Positions 18,527 through 27,877 of a stretch of DNA of 64,000 nucleotides are shown piece after piece. The position numbers were made by a program, and so were the translations under genes. Under the pieces are notes generated by a model. It was given only the letters and a program-made list of their open reading frames with translations. It had not been told where the DNA came from and did not search any database. The stretch's first letter is position 1. Each line of letters starts with the position of its first letter. This DNA is from CAVOJV01 sp963696325 (GTDB lineage Bacteria > Pseudomonadota > Gammaproteobacteria > Competibacterales > Competibacteraceae): the NCBI GenBank assembly GCA_963696325.1, contig CAVOJV010000048.1:1-64000 (forward strand), written 5' to 3'.

Positions 18527-19823
18527 CGTACTCGCCCGTGCGGGTGGGGTCATTGACGATTCGGACAAGGTCGACAACCACTTGACCGGGGCGCTTTTGC
18601 CACAGGATGTCCTTAAATTCGGCTGCGCCATTGCCAATCACAAGAGTCTCACCGAAGTTCAAAACCTCATCCATGCTTTGCACCATCAGCCTTGAAATGT
18701 GAGGAATACGGTTGAGGATATAGTCGCGATTGGCGCCGGTCAGAGCAGCTAGAGTTACGTTGCGGTCGTAAAGACGGAGTTCGTACCCTTTGCCAAGCAG
18801 ATACTCAATCACCTCCACTAGCGGTGACTCGCGCAGATCATCAGTGCCCGCCTTGAACGAGAAACCCAGAATGCCGACCTTGCGATGCCCTTTGTCCACG
18901 ATCATCTGGATGCCTCGCTTGACCTGCCGCTCGTTGGACGGCAGGATGGCGTTCAGTACCGGGAGATCGAGGTCCAAGGAGCGAGCTTTGTAGGTCAAAG
19001 CGCGAACATCCTTCGGCAGGCACGATCCTCCGAAGGCAAATCCAGGCTTCATGTAGTAGGAGGATAAGTTGAGCTTGGTGTCCTGGCAGAAGATCTCCAT
19101 TACCTTGTGCCCATCGATCGCTACCGCCTTACACAGGTTTCCGATCTCGTTGGCGAACGCAACCTTCAGAGCGTGCCAGACGTTGTCGGTGTACTTGACC
19201 ATCTCGGCTATCTCAACGTCGGTCCGGATCAAGGGCGCATCCAGATCAGCATACAACTCGGCCAAAATGTCGCCGCTACGCTCATCGGTTTCGCCAATCA
19301 CGGTCTTTGGCGGGTTGCGATAATCCCAAACCGCGGTCCCTTCGCGCAGGAACTCTGGATTGTTACAGACTCCGAAGTCGCGACCCGCAACCTTACCGGA
19401 GTATTGTTCGAGAGTCGGAATGACGACACCTCGCATAGTGCCAGGGAGCATCGTGCTGCGCGCGACCACGACGTGGAATGCATCTTTGCTCTTCAACGCA
19501 GTACCGATCTCCTCGCATACCTTGCGCACGAAACGCAGGTCAAGGCTGCCGTTCATCTGGCTCGGCGTTCCGACGCATATGAGCGACATATCCGTATCAT
19601 GCACCGCACGAACGGAGTCCGAAGTTGCAGTAAGATTGCCAAATGCAACCTGATTGCGAATGATCTCATCGATGTCCTTTTCGACGATTGGGGCAACGCC
19701 CTGGTTGATTAAGTCAACCTTCGTCGAATGTGGATCGACACCCACAACGGTGTGTCCGTCGGAAGCAAGGCATCCTGCGGAGACCGCGCCAACGTAACCC
19801 ATTCCCATAATACTTATACGCAC
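18510..19823 (-). CDS. algD: GDP-mannose 6-dehydrogenase (AlgD)
   Basis: Oxidises GDP-mannose to GDP-mannuronate with two NAD+ in the cytoplasm, the precursor of alginate-like uronic acid polymers. It has the Rossmann motif GMGYVGAVSAG at the start, VGTPSQMNGSLDL, NNPEFLREGTAVWDY, and the catalytic cysteine loop FAFGGSCLPKDVRAL. It even ends in GICW, like Pseudomonas AlgD. I prefer the GTG at 19823 (VRISIMGMGYVG) to the longer GTG at 19841, because AlgD proteins start MRISI. Full length (~437 aa), no defects. It is the anchor of the EPS operon and implies a mannuronate or derived uronic acid in the polymer. UDP-glucose dehydrogenases are related, but the C-terminus and cysteine loop favour AlgD. 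Confidence 0.93.
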   Translation of the reverse strand: MRISIMGMGYVGAVSAGCLASDGHTVVGVDPHSTKVDLINQGVAPIVEKDIDEIIRNQVAFGNLTATSDSVRAVHDTDMSLICVGTPSQMNGSLDLRFVRKVCEEIGTALKSKDAFHVVVARSTMLPGTMRGVVIPTLEQYSGKVAGRDFGVCNNPEFLREGTAVWDYRNPPKTVIGETDERSGDILAELYADLDAPLIRTDVEIAEMVKYTDNVWHALKVAFANEIGNLCKAVAIDGHKVMEIFCQDTKLNLSSYYMKPGFAFGGSCLPKDVRALTYKARSLDLDLPVLNAILPSNERQVKRGIQMIVDKGHRKVGILGFSFKAGTDDLRESPLVEVIEYLLGKGYELRLYDRNVTLAALTGANRDYILNRIPHISRLMVQSMDEVLNFGETLVIGNGAAEFKDILWQKRPGQVVVDLVRIVNDPTRTGEYDGICW

Positions 19824-20039
19824 AGAGACTCCGAAATCCACTTGTTAGGCCGAGTTCACATATTCCGGCCAATCGAATTCAAGATACAAAATACTCTTGG
19901 AAAGTTGTGGTTTTCCCAAAAACCTCGGTAGGTTACCCAAAAGAACCACTTCAAGGTCCTGTGAAATCGCAGAACTCCTGAGAAAACCTTCCTCTGGCCA
20001 CCAGAAAAGAAATACTCCAAACTTAACAACTACCAGAGT

Positions 20040-21035
20040 TTATAGGGCCAACACCTTATTGATTGACTCTGCCTGGGATTGCCACCGCGCATAGCGCTCA
20101 TCTCGAAGCGAGAGCGACTCCGCAGCTAGGCGTGCGCTGCCTTCGATCGCTGCTCGGCAGCCCATCACGATTGACGCCAGGGAATATGTATCGACGAAGA
20201 CGCCGCCTTTGTAGTAGAGATCTCGTGTCACTGGTGTGTCAGAAAGAACCATGGGCCGGCCCGCACCGATGGCCTCCCCGGCACTGCTCAATTGAGCGTC
20301 ATCGAGCTTTGTCAACGCGAGTATGGCGTCGGCCGATACGATCGCCGAATCGAGATCCGCGCCGCTCAGGTAGCCCGGTAATATGACGTTTTCCGGATGG
20401 TCCTCGATACTGTGCCGGCCGCTCGCCCGGTTTGCGTCGCCGGCGAGCACGAAGTGAATATCAGGTGCCAGCCGCGCTGCCTCGAACAATTCCTGCACGG
20501 GCTCGTCAGGATTAAAGCTGGCCAGGAAGAGCACCCATGGGTGCGGAAAGGAAAGTGTCGACGAGACTTCGCTGCGAATTGCTGCCGGCGGATCCTCCAG
20601 AAGGCGGAGGATGTCATGGCGAATTCCCATGGCCGACACTTTCGGCATGACGGCATTGTTGTGAACCACCACAACATCGCACGCATTCAACTGTCCCCTC
20701 AGGCCAGGCCATTTATTCCATGGAGGGTTGAGTATCCGGTTGTGGCAGTCCGCGATGACGCGCACGCTCGGATCGAACCTCCGCTTGTACTGTAATGCGA
20801 CGGTCAACAGCGGCACCTGGGGTAGTTGCACCCAGATCACCCTCGGACGCTTGGCCTTCAGCAACGACAGCGTCTTCAGTGCGTTCGCGAGGTACTGAAT
20901 AGGCCGCAGTATCCGTAACGTCTGGCGAATGGGAAGAAAAACAGCCTCGAATCCCAACAGCGGCGCCATCGACATTTGCCGCCGCTGAAAAGGTATCCAC
21001 GCGATAAACAATTGCTGGGAATTATGTTCAGACAT
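20040..21035 (-). CDS. Glycosyltransferase, GT-B fold (family 4-like)
   Basis: 331 residues, ATG at 21035. The N-terminal half contains QYLANALKTLSLLKAKRP, RVIWVQLPQVPLL and VIADCHNRILNPPW; the donor half has WVLFLASFNPDEPVQELFEA, HFVLAGDANRA and AGEAIGAGRPMVLSDTPVTR. The layout is a short GT4/GT1-type enzyme acting on lipid-linked intermediates in the cytoplasm. It lies between the WcaJ-like initiating transferase (94 bases upstream) and algD. About 215 bases without a gene separate it from algD; I see no clear terminator there. No defects seen. Specificity unknown. Confidence 0.82.
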   Translation of the reverse strand: MSEHNSQQLFIAWIPFQRRQMSMAPLLGFEAVFLPIRQTLRILRPIQYLANALKTLSLLKAKRPRVIWVQLPQVPLLTVALQYKRRFDPSVRVIADCHNRILNPPWNKWPGLRGQLNACDVVVVHNNAVMPKVSAMGIRHDILRLLEDPPAAIRSEVSSTLSFPHPWVLFLASFNPDEPVQELFEAARLAPDIHFVLAGDANRASGRHSIEDHPENVILPGYLSGADLDSAIVSADAILALTKLDDAQLSSAGEAIGAGRPMVLSDTPVTRDLYYKGGVFVDTYSLASIVMGCRAAIEGSARLAAESLSLRDERYARWQSQAESINKVLAL

Positions 21036-21129
21036 TGGCTGCGATCATGCGATGGGTCAATCTGCCGTCCAGCCAAGCGCTTCTTTGGCGCTCAAGCCTC
21101 GCAAAGCGCCGAACATGGCGCTGGCTTGG

Positions 21130-22740
21130 TCATAACGCCCCTCTGCGAGCTCCCGCAAACCCACCAAGGCTGAATAAAGGAAGACCGATGGCAGCGCCCA
21201 CTGCAGCGCGGAGCGATTTCAGTAAGCCTTGTGGTCTCTGAGAAGAAGAAAGGATAGTTCTAAATATGATCCAGAAATCCAAGACCAGCGACCAGTTGCG
21301 CAAGTAGTCGAGATCGTATTCCACGCGGGCCCTCATCTTATCCAAGCTCGCGGTTTCACCCCGGAAACCATTGACCTGTGCCCAACCGGTAATGCCGGGT
21401 CTGACCTTGTGCCGAATCATGTATCCTTTGATCACCTTGCGGTACATCTCATTGTGGGCAATTGCGTGAGGCCGAGGTCCGACGATGCTCATCTTGCCCT
21501 CCAACACATTTAACAACTGAGGCAATTCGTCTAGCGAAGTCCGCCGTAGAAAACGACCGAAGGGCGTTATCCGATCGTCATCACGCGTCGCTTGGACAAT
21601 CGTCGCACCGTCCTCGCAAACCCGCATGGTGCGGAATTTATAGACGACGATCTCGTCACCATCAAGACCGTAGCGCCTTTGCTTGAAGATCATTGGACCC
21701 GGTGAGGTCAGCTTTACTCCGATGCCGATAGCCAACATGACCGGCCAGATCAGCAGAAGAATCATCACGGCGAGAACGAAGTCAGTGGTGCGCTTGATCA
21801 GCTCTCTAAGACCATAGAAAGGCGTTTCACAAATAGCAACCATCGGGATACCGGTTATTCGATCGATGCGAGCCTGAATCAGATCGAACATAAAAATATC
21901 CGGAACGAAGTAGATCGATGCAGTGGTGTCACGTAAATCTTCCAACAATTTGATTATGCGTGGTTGCCACACCATCGGCAAACAAACGTAAATGATCTGG
22001 ATGGAATTGCTCTTGACATAACTAGGCAAGTCACTCAATTGACCCAAGCGCTGTCTCTCGGTAACCAGGTGTGAGCGTTGGATATCTCGATCATCGAAAA
22101 AACCGCTGACACCAATATGCAGAAATCGGTCTTCCGTTATCTTTTTGCACAACTCATAGCCGAGTTGATTCGCGCCGACGATCACCGCATTCCGGGTCGG
22201 TTGCGTTGCTATTATTAGGTGGTAAATAACCGTCCATGCGAGGACCTGGGATGCCAACAAAACGAAGGGCGTAAAAACTAACCAAGCGAGCAGAACTTGC
22301 TTCGAAAAATAAACATACAACCCTGTTGTGTAAGCTAATGATACCAGGACGGCGGCAACGACGAGCCAACGAGCAAGAATGCTATAAAAAGCGATAAAGA
22401 TGGGGAATGTCTTTAATGCACGGTAGAAACTGACTTCCTTGAACACGTGCGCGGAGAGAAGTAACGCAAGTATCGCGAGAATCAGGTAATTGCTGGAAAA
22501 AGATCCCCCCTCCCATTTTGCAAAGAACACGAGAGAGCCCGCGATAGTCACGGGGAAAAGTATACGCTTGATTAGGGAAACAAGTGGAAAATCGGCTGCG
22601 GTAGCGCACCCACTCCCGAGGGCGGACACGTGATAGGCATTGCCAGATGTAACCTGCGGGTGGCGATGATCCATGACCCGTATCACGTTGTCATCCTCAC
22701 TTCCCTTGCTGCTAACTCTACGGTACGAAGCGTTCATCAT
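21130..22740 (-). CDS. wcaJ: Undecaprenyl-phosphate glucose phosphotransferase-like initiating sugar transferase
   Basis: This polyprenyl-phosphate hexose-1-phosphate transferase attaches the first sugar phosphate of the EPS repeat unit to undecaprenyl phosphate. Residues ~55-180 carry four membrane helices, ~185-310 a Rossmann-like domain (NAVIVGANQLGYELCKK), then another helix. The catalytic sugar-transferase domain follows: SPGPMIFKQRRYG, VYKFRTMRVCEDG, RRTSLDELPQLLNVLEGKMS, IVGPRPHAIAHNE and RPGITGWAQVNGFRGET. The length, 536 aa, is slightly long because of a ~35-residue C-terminal extension after FRTI. It is the second gene of the operon after Wzx. The 138-base AT-rich gap upstream (22741-22878) may hold a promoter. 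Symbol by similarity only. Confidence 0.9.
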   Translation of the reverse strand: MMNASYRRVSSKGSEDDNVIRVMDHRHPQVTSGNAYHVSALGSGCATAADFPLVSLIKRILFPVTIAGSLVFFAKWEGGSFSSNYLILAILALLLSAHVFKEVSFYRALKTFPIFIAFYSILARWLVVAAVLVSLAYTTGLYVYFSKQVLLAWLVFTPFVLLASQVLAWTVIYHLIIATQPTRNAVIVGANQLGYELCKKITEDRFLHIGVSGFFDDRDIQRSHLVTERQRLGQLSDLPSYVKSNSIQIIYVCLPMVWQPRIIKLLEDLRDTTASIYFVPDIFMFDLIQARIDRITGIPMVAICETPFYGLRELIKRTTDFVLAVMILLLIWPVMLAIGIGVKLTSPGPMIFKQRRYGLDGDEIVVYKFRTMRVCEDGATIVQATRDDDRITPFGRFLRRTSLDELPQLLNVLEGKMSIVGPRPHAIAHNEMYRKVIKGYMIRHKVRPGITGWAQVNGFRGETASLDKMRARVEYDLDYLRNWSLVLDFWIIFRTILSSSQRPQGLLKSLRAAVGAAIGLPLFSLGGFAGARRGAL

Positions 22741-22878
22741 CTTTAGCCGTTATTTTGTTATTGAAAATTAGTAATTATCATTAACTAACTGATTCATAAA
22801 ATTTTTTTAGTTTACAAACGGTATTCCTTTTCATACTACCTTGGGTCGAGTGTCTTACTTACCGTTACCGAATGAATA

Positions 22879-24486
22879 TCAGCCCTTATTTACGCATTCT
22901 CTAGAGCCAGAAGCCGCAAGACGGAACCACATGAGCAACCGCAGCAAGGGACGCGGAATCCGGTCCAGGGAGATGAGATTGAGGAGAACCCGAAGCGAAT
23001 AAACACTACTTAGAATCATCGTCACTGTCCCGACGCCGATTGCCCACAAGGGGGGTAATACGTAGAAGCCGCAGAACACCAGCGTGATTGACGAAAGAAA
23101 GACCAGCCCGGTTTTCCTGTTTGCGGCCGACCAGCGAAACCCGCTGAGCCGCCGTACGATCGGGTAGATCATGAATCCGTGAAACACGTACGATCCGAAG
23201 AACGCAATGCCGGCGCCGTTCAAACCGAAGAAGCTGACACATATCCACGTGAGACCGACGTTGACGACAGTCCAAGCCAGTTCCGTGCCAAAAAAGATGG
23301 CCTGACTGTTCTTCGCCACGATGATGAAGCCCATCGGCCAGGTGATCACGCGCAGCGCGATACCCAGGCACATCCATCGCAGGACATCGACCGCTTCAGC
23401 AAACTTGGCGGTATAGAACAAGGCGATCACGATAGGGGCAAGTGAGAGGGTGGCGATCACTCCCGGTCCGGCCAACAACAGGCTCACTTGCGCCTGCTCG
23501 TTTACCAAGCGGTTGCATTGGGGATCGTCCTTGGCCACGCCGACCAAACGGGGGTAGAAGTCCGCCCCCATGGCCTGGAGAACGATCCCCACATAGAGCC
23601 CCGCCAAGGTCCAAGCGGCGCTATAGAAGCCGGCAGCCTCCAGGCCGACCCTGCGCAGAACCATGGTGCGGACCGCATAGGCGGCGCCCATCATCAGCAT
23701 CCCACTAGCCATGAAGGCGAAACCCAGTTTCAGGAGCGAGGTTGCTTCCTGCCTGACTTCGTAGCGAGTCATTGCGGGGGGCTGAATCCGCACCTTCCGG
23801 CTATACCACCACGACATAACGAGCCCTATCGCGGCGGCGGCGACGAGGGAAGGTACCACCCCTTTCTCGCCCAGGAAGTAAACCAGGACGATGCTGACGA
23901 TCGTCCCCACGAGCGCACCCAACACCCCCATCTTGGCGAGATCCGCAATGCGCCGCATGCCTTGGATCAACGCCCCTTGACCGTCGGATACCATGCGGAA
24001 AAACACCGCGAGTGACAGCAGCGCCACGGCACCGGCATGTTGATCGCTGCCAAAAGTCAAGGTAGAAACCTGACCGGAAAATACGACCAGCAACACTGCG
24101 CCCAATAGTCCGAGGAGGATCGCTATTCGTCGCAGGACGGTGACGGTTCGCGCAATCCGCTCTGTATCTCCCGAACCGACGGCCTCGGCAATCTGGCGCA
24201 CACCACTGCTGTTGATGCCCATTTCAACAATGCCGCGCGCAAGGTCGGCAATCGATCCATACACGCCCATCAATCCGAACCCGGCCGGACCCAGCAACAC
24301 CGCCATCGCCTTGGTACGGATGATGCCGATGGCGATGTTCAACACCGACGAGCCGCCGATCAAGGCCGACGACTTCAGAATCTGGCCGTAGGTGTGCTTC
24401 TCGGGCGTGGTCACTGCTGCCGCTTGCGGCATCGTGGATGGCGAAGGAGCTGCGGGCGGGTTATCGTTACCGGGAGTCGAGGGCAT
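22879..24486 (-). CDS. wzx: Polysaccharide/O-antigen flippase (Wzx, MOP superfamily)
   Basis: The 535-residue protein has a ~25-residue cytoplasmic N-terminus and then about 12-14 hydrophobic segments. It starts with ILKSSALIGGSSVLNIAIGI and IRTKAMAVLLGPAGFGLMGV, typical of oligosaccharide flippases. It moves undecaprenyl-linked repeat units across the inner membrane for Wzy-type polymerisation. ATG at 24486; complete and undisrupted. It is the first gene of the minus-strand EPS operon. The interval upstream holds a REP-like inverted repeat rather than a gene. Confidence 0.9.
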   Translation of the reverse strand: MPSTPGNDNPPAAPSPSTMPQAAAVTTPEKHTYGQILKSSALIGGSSVLNIAIGIIRTKAMAVLLGPAGFGLMGVYGSIADLARGIVEMGINSSGVRQIAEAVGSGDTERIARTVTVLRRIAILLGLLGAVLLVVFSGQVSTLTFGSDQHAGAVALLSLAVFFRMVSDGQGALIQGMRRIADLAKMGVLGALVGTIVSIVLVYFLGEKGVVPSLVAAAAIGLVMSWWYSRKVRIQPPAMTRYEVRQEATSLLKLGFAFMASGMLMMGAAYAVRTMVLRRVGLEAAGFYSAAWTLAGLYVGIVLQAMGADFYPRLVGVAKDDPQCNRLVNEQAQVSLLLAGPGVIATLSLAPIVIALFYTAKFAEAVDVLRWMCLGIALRVITWPMGFIIVAKNSQAIFFGTELAWTVVNVGLTWICVSFFGLNGAGIAFFGSYVFHGFMIYPIVRRLSGFRWSAANRKTGLVFLSSITLVFCGFYVLPPLWAIGVGTVTMILSSVYSLRVLLNLISLDRIPRPLLRLLMWFRLAASGSRECVNKG

Positions 24487-24544
24487 GGCGGTAGTGTCCA
24501 GGTCCTTTCCAATGTGGCGACATTCAACAAAGAGAGCGTAGCCA

Positions 24545-24618
24545 GGTAGGGTGGGCTCTGCCCACCTTCACCGTGCGTCCGGCAATATCCACAACGGGGG
24601 GCCAAAGCCCGCCCTACC
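24545..24618. repeat. REP-like intergenic inverted repeat
   Basis: GGTAGGGTGGGC (24545-24556) pairs with GCCCGCCCTACC (24607-24618) with one mismatch, and an inner GGTGGGC/GCCCACC hairpin nests in the left arm. Elements of this kind are widespread intergenic repeats. It lies between divergent wzx and the DUF433 gene. Confidence 0.6.
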
Positions 24619-24760
24619 GTATTCCAACGCGTAAGGCAGAATAGCGCATAGGGACCGTTTTGACCGTCAAGACGGTATCTACGCTTTTCTCTGGTATGCT
24701 AATAGATAAGCAAAGAACGAAGCGTAGCCAAGCTTACCCGCATCCTTGAGGCCTCCGAAC

Positions 24761-25006
24761 ATGAGCCATCTCTCAGAGGAACTGATCCGACGCATCGTCA
24801 TTGATCCGGCGATCTGTCACGGCAAACCCTGCATTCGCGGCTTGCGGTACCCAGTCGAACTGTTATTGGAACTGCTGAGCGCCGGCATGACGCCAGCGGA
24901 AATCCTGGCGGATTACCCTGATCTCGAACGAGAGGATATCCTGGCGGCGCTGGCTTTTGCCACCCGCCTCAGCCAAATCAAACGGATTCACGCCATTACG
25001 GCATGA
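24761..25006 (+). CDS. DUF433 antitoxin
   Basis: 81 residues starting MSHLSEELIRRIVIDP, with the DUF433 core CHGKPCIRGLRYPVELLLEL, SAGMTPAEILADYPDL and EREDILAALAFA, a winged-helix-like fold. I chose ATG 24761, preceded by GAGG, over an upstream TTG at 24746. DUF433 proteins pair with DUF5615 PIN-like proteins as presumed type II toxin-antitoxin systems. The ORF overlaps the next gene by four bases (ATGA), so they are translationally coupled. The antitoxin would bind its own promoter in the interval upstream. Confidence 0.88.
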   Translation: MSHLSEELIRRIVIDPAICHGKPCIRGLRYPVELLLELLSAGMTPAEILADYPDLEREDILAALAFATRLSQIKRIHAITA

Positions 25007-25356
25007 AATTTCTGATCGATGCCCAACTGCCGGGCCGCTTGGCGTTGCGCCTCCGAGCGCTGGGTCACGATGCGCTTCACACGCTCGACCTGCCGCTGGC
25101 CAACCGCACTCCGGATGACGCGATCAATGCGCTCTCTCTGTTGGAACACCGGATCGTCATCACCAAGGACGCCGATTTCGTGAATTCCTTCCTGCTTTCC
25201 CATCAACCCTACAAACTGCTCTTCATCGCCACAGGCAATATCACCAACATGGAACTGGAAACCTTATTTTTCCGGCATCTCGATACGATTATGGAAACAT
25301 TTGCCGGTTGCGATTTCGTCGAACTGGATCGGACTACCCTCACCATTCACCGATAG
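25003..25356 (+). CDS. DUF5615 PIN-like toxin
   Basis: 117 residues starting MKFLIDAQLPGRLALRLRAL. It has the PIN-like acidic residues in FLIDAQLP, the HDALHT segment and ITKDADFVN, the usual DUF5615 signature. These proteins are predicted Mg-dependent ribonucleases and are neutralised by the DUF433 partner encoded just upstream. Intact, with ATGA overlap. The toxic activity is a family-level prediction. Confidence 0.87.
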   Translation: MKFLIDAQLPGRLALRLRALGHDALHTLDLPLANRTPDDAINALSLLEHRIVITKDADFVNSFLLSHQPYKLLFIATGNITNMELETLFFRHLDTIMETFAGCDFVELDRTTLTIHR

Positions 25357-25383
25357 CCAAGATACAAGGACGGGTTATAGGCC

Positions 25384-25436
25384 GTAACCCAACATCTTGA
25401 TCCTGTTGGGTTACGCGCTGCGCGCTAACCCAACCT
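25384..25436. repeat. REP-like palindromic repeat (AACCCAAC type)
   Basis: GTAACCCAACA (25384-25394) pairs with TGTTGGGTTAC (25404-25414), and a further GCGCTGCGCGC plus AACCCAAC follows. This is a common type of short intergenic palindrome in proteobacteria and cyanobacteria. Confidence 0.6.
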
Positions 25437-25499
25437 TGTATTATGAATTCCGTGATGTACTTGAGACATCCGGTGTACTAGCTTGCTTCAAGACACCCT

Positions 25500-25673
25500 A
25501 CCTGGAGGGCACTCCAGGTTCGAGCGACTGGATGCCGTGCCCACCCTTGGGACACCAAGCCCGTGCCGTAGATTTTTGCAGCAGTCGCTCACCCTCAATG
25601 GAAGATCGAACAGTATCTTCGGCCCGGCTTGCCGGTAGCCTGCATTCACAAGGTTGATCAGTTGAGACTCATT
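25500..25673 (+). ncRNA. Candidate IS110 bridge-RNA region (left end)
   Basis: IS110-group elements encode a structured bridge RNA in the non-coding left end. Here ~170 bases precede the transposase start and open with a hairpin CCTGGAG-GGCA-CTCCAGG (25501-25518), in the place of a 5' stem-loop. Internal loops were not assigned. The call rests on position and one hairpin. Confidence 0.4.
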
Positions 25674-26638
25674 ATGACCACATTTCATCTCGGTATCGAT
25701 GTCGCCAAAGCCAAGCTGGACTGCGCTTTACGCCTACCTAACGGTAAATTTCGCGCCAAAGTCGTCACCAACACTGCCCAAGGATACGCCGATCTTGCCG
25801 ATTGGCTTGCCCGCCACGAGGCGCTAGATGTCCAGGTTTGTATGGAGGCCACCGGCATCTATTGGGAAGACAGCGCCCAATTTCTGGCCCCCCGGGGGGT
25901 TACCGTCAGCGTCGTCAACCCGGCCCAAATCAAGGCTTATGCAGCTTCCCGCTTAACCCGCAGCAAAACCGATGCCGTCGATGCCCGCCTCATCGCCGAG
26001 TTCTGCGCCGAGCGCCATCCGCCGCCCTGGCAGGCCCGAAGCGAAGCAGAAGTCGCCTTACGGGCGTTGGTGATGCGGCTGGATGCGCTGCAAACCGTGC
26101 GCACCCAGGAAAGCAATCGCCTGGGCGTCGCCCGCGATGCCGTGCGCACCACTATTCAAGAACACCTAGATTGGCTCGATCAACAGATCAAGTCGCTGAT
26201 CCAAACCATCAATCAACACATCGCCTCCAACCCCGACCTGAAAGGGAAGCGCGAATTGCTCGACAGCATCCCCGGTCTGGGGGAACGCACCATCGCCATC
26301 CTGTTGGCCTTCTTCGCCGACGCCAGCCGTTTTGCCAATAGCCGGCAAGCCGCGGCGTTCGGCGGCCTCGATCCCCGCCACCAGGAATCCGGAACGAGCG
26401 TGAAAGCTAAGCCCCGACTCTCCAAAGTGGGGCATGCTTTCTTGCGCAAAGCGCTCTATATGCACGCCATGGTCACTTTGTACAAAACCGCCTGGGGCAA
26501 GCAATTGAAGGAGCGTCTCGCACGCTCAGGCAAGCCCCCGAAACTGATCATCGGCGCTATGATGCGTAAGCTTCTGCATGTCGCCTTCGGGGTCTCAAAT
26601 CCGGAAAAAAATTCGATCCAACTCTTCATGGCGCTTGA
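25674..26638 (+). CDS. IS110-family transposase (3' frameshift)
   Basis: Start ATG 25674 (MTTFHLGIDVAKAKLDCAL); an upstream in-frame start at 25629 is unlikely. The N-terminal RuvC-like domain shows the DEDD residues in GIDVAKAKLD, CMEATGIYWE and SKTDAVDARLI. The C-terminal Transposase_20 domain has IPGLGERTIAILLAFF, AAFGGLDPRHQESGTS (serine nucleophile region) and LSKVGHAFLRKALY. At about 26591 one base is missing: the expected LKSGKKFDPTLHGA ending in TGA at 26636-26638 is in the next frame. As written the frame runs on to 26783 into the wecB 3' end. It may be inactive. Confidence 0.85.
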
Positions 26639-26673
26639 CATGGATAACGCACTTTTCTCTGTAAACAGAACGG

Positions 26674-27789
26674 TCATATCCCACTATCGAGATTCACCAA
26701 GATTTCCACGATCCTCTCCGCTGCCTTTCCATCCCATTTTTCCGGAATCCTGCTGCTCAGGAGGTCTCTGCTCAAGATCTTGAAGGCCTGATTCAAGATG
26801 TTATCCCGGCTGTTTCCCACGATGAAGTTCGTGCCCACCTCGCAGGTAATCGGACGTTCGGTATTATTGCGAAGCGTTATGCATGGGACACCAAGGACAG
26901 TCGCCTCTTCCTGCAGCCCGCCGCTGTCGGTGATAACCATCATCGCATGCATGTTCAGATGAAGAAATTCAAGGTAACCGAGTGGGTCGGTCATCCACAA
27001 ACCTTGAGGCTTATCGCTATTCGAAAAGTATTCACCCAATCCGAACTGCTCCACCATTTTTCTCGTTCTGGGGTGGATGGGAAAAACGATCGGGATTTCC
27101 TTCGCAATCTCACTCAAGGCATCCAAAATGCCTTGAAGGATTACCGGATCATCAACGTTCGACGGGCGATGCAGGGTTAGGGTGGCGAAAGTGCTGGGCT
27201 TCAGTCCCCAGTGTTCGAGCAGGCCCAGACCTCGCGCCAATTCCTTGTGCTTTAGAAGAGTATCGATCATCACGTTACCGACGAAGAAAATCTTCTCCGG
27301 GGAAATTCCCTCCGCCAACAAGTTCTCATTCGCGAAGTGGTCAGTAGTGAAGAGATAGTCGCACAACACATCGGTACAGAGCCGGTTGATCTCCTCAGGC
27401 ATTGACATATCACGCGAGCGTAGCCCCGCTTCTACGTGGGCTACTTTTATCCCCAATTTCTTAGCGGTAATTGCGCATGCCATCGTGGAATTCACGTCGC
27501 CAACGACGATGACTAGGTCAGGTGCCTCTCGTAAGCAGACTTTTTCGAATTCCACCATGATCCGGGCAGTCTGTTCGGCATGGGAACCTGAACCAACCTC
27601 GAGGTCGCTATCAGGCCTTGGCATACCGAGATCGACGAAAAAGGACTTGCTCATCCGGTCGTCGTAGTGCTGACCAGTGTGGACGAGCAGGTGCTGGATT
27701 TCCTTGGGATACCTGTTCATCGCCTCAATAATGGGCGCCATTTTCATGAAATTGGGACGGGCTCCCACTACATTGATAACTTTCACCAC
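26674..27789 (-). CDS. wecB: UDP-N-acetylglucosamine 2-epimerase (non-hydrolysing)
   Basis: Interconverts UDP-GlcNAc and UDP-ManNAc in the cytoplasm. GTG start at 27789 (second GTG adjacent). Conserved residues are GARPNFMK near the N-terminus, HTGQHYDDRMS, GDVNSTMA, HVEAGLRSRD, PEEINR, TLHRPSNVD and the regulatory DSGGLQEEA. Full length (371 aa). It supplies ManNAc, or its 2,3-diamino analogue, for the EPS; WbpI-type epimerases of the ManNAc3NAcA pathway are close relatives, and the acetyltransferase, aminotransferase and oxidoreductase at 44.7-47.5 kb make that alternative real. The Uma2 gene lies directly upstream. The first codons of wecB are repeated at about 38165, where the rest is missing. 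Confidence 0.92.
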   Translation of the reverse strand: MVKVINVVGARPNFMKMAPIIEAMNRYPKEIQHLLVHTGQHYDDRMSKSFFVDLGMPRPDSDLEVGSGSHAEQTARIMVEFEKVCLREAPDLVIVVGDVNSTMACAITAKKLGIKVAHVEAGLRSRDMSMPEEINRLCTDVLCDYLFTTDHFANENLLAEGISPEKIFFVGNVMIDTLLKHKELARGLGLLEHWGLKPSTFATLTLHRPSNVDDPVILQGILDALSEIAKEIPIVFPIHPRTRKMVEQFGLGEYFSNSDKPQGLWMTDPLGYLEFLHLNMHAMMVITDSGGLQEEATVLGVPCITLRNNTERPITCEVGTNFIVGNSRDNILNQAFKILSRDLLSSRIPEKWDGKAAERIVEILVNLDSGI

Positions 27790-27877
27790 GACAATTTTCC
27801 GCCTTTATCAGTGGAACTAATGGTGTTGCTGCATTCTCATCTGCTTAGCGACCGTAACCTAGCTTCGGTCGCTGGTC

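Larger units (their letters stand above)
25490..26673 (+). mobile_element. IS110-family insertion sequence (ends approximate)
   Basis: A DEDD-type IS110 transposase with ~175 bases of non-coding sequence upstream and ~35 bases downstream. IS110 elements lack clear terminal inverted repeats and leave no target duplication, so the boundaries are estimates. The right end lies at the 3' end of wecB (stop at 26674), and the left end falls after the toxin-antitoxin pair. Confidence 0.75.

Noticed and set aside
18510..19841. UDP-glucose 6-dehydrogenase identity
   Set aside because: Cys loop FGGSCLPKDVRAL, the spacing of motifs and the GICW end fit GDP-mannose dehydrogenase better.
24484..24503. GGCGGTAGTGTC upstream of wzx as a third ops site
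   Set aside because: It lies inside the wzx start region on the opposite strand and ends TC, not TG, so the consensus GGCGGTAGNNTG is not met.
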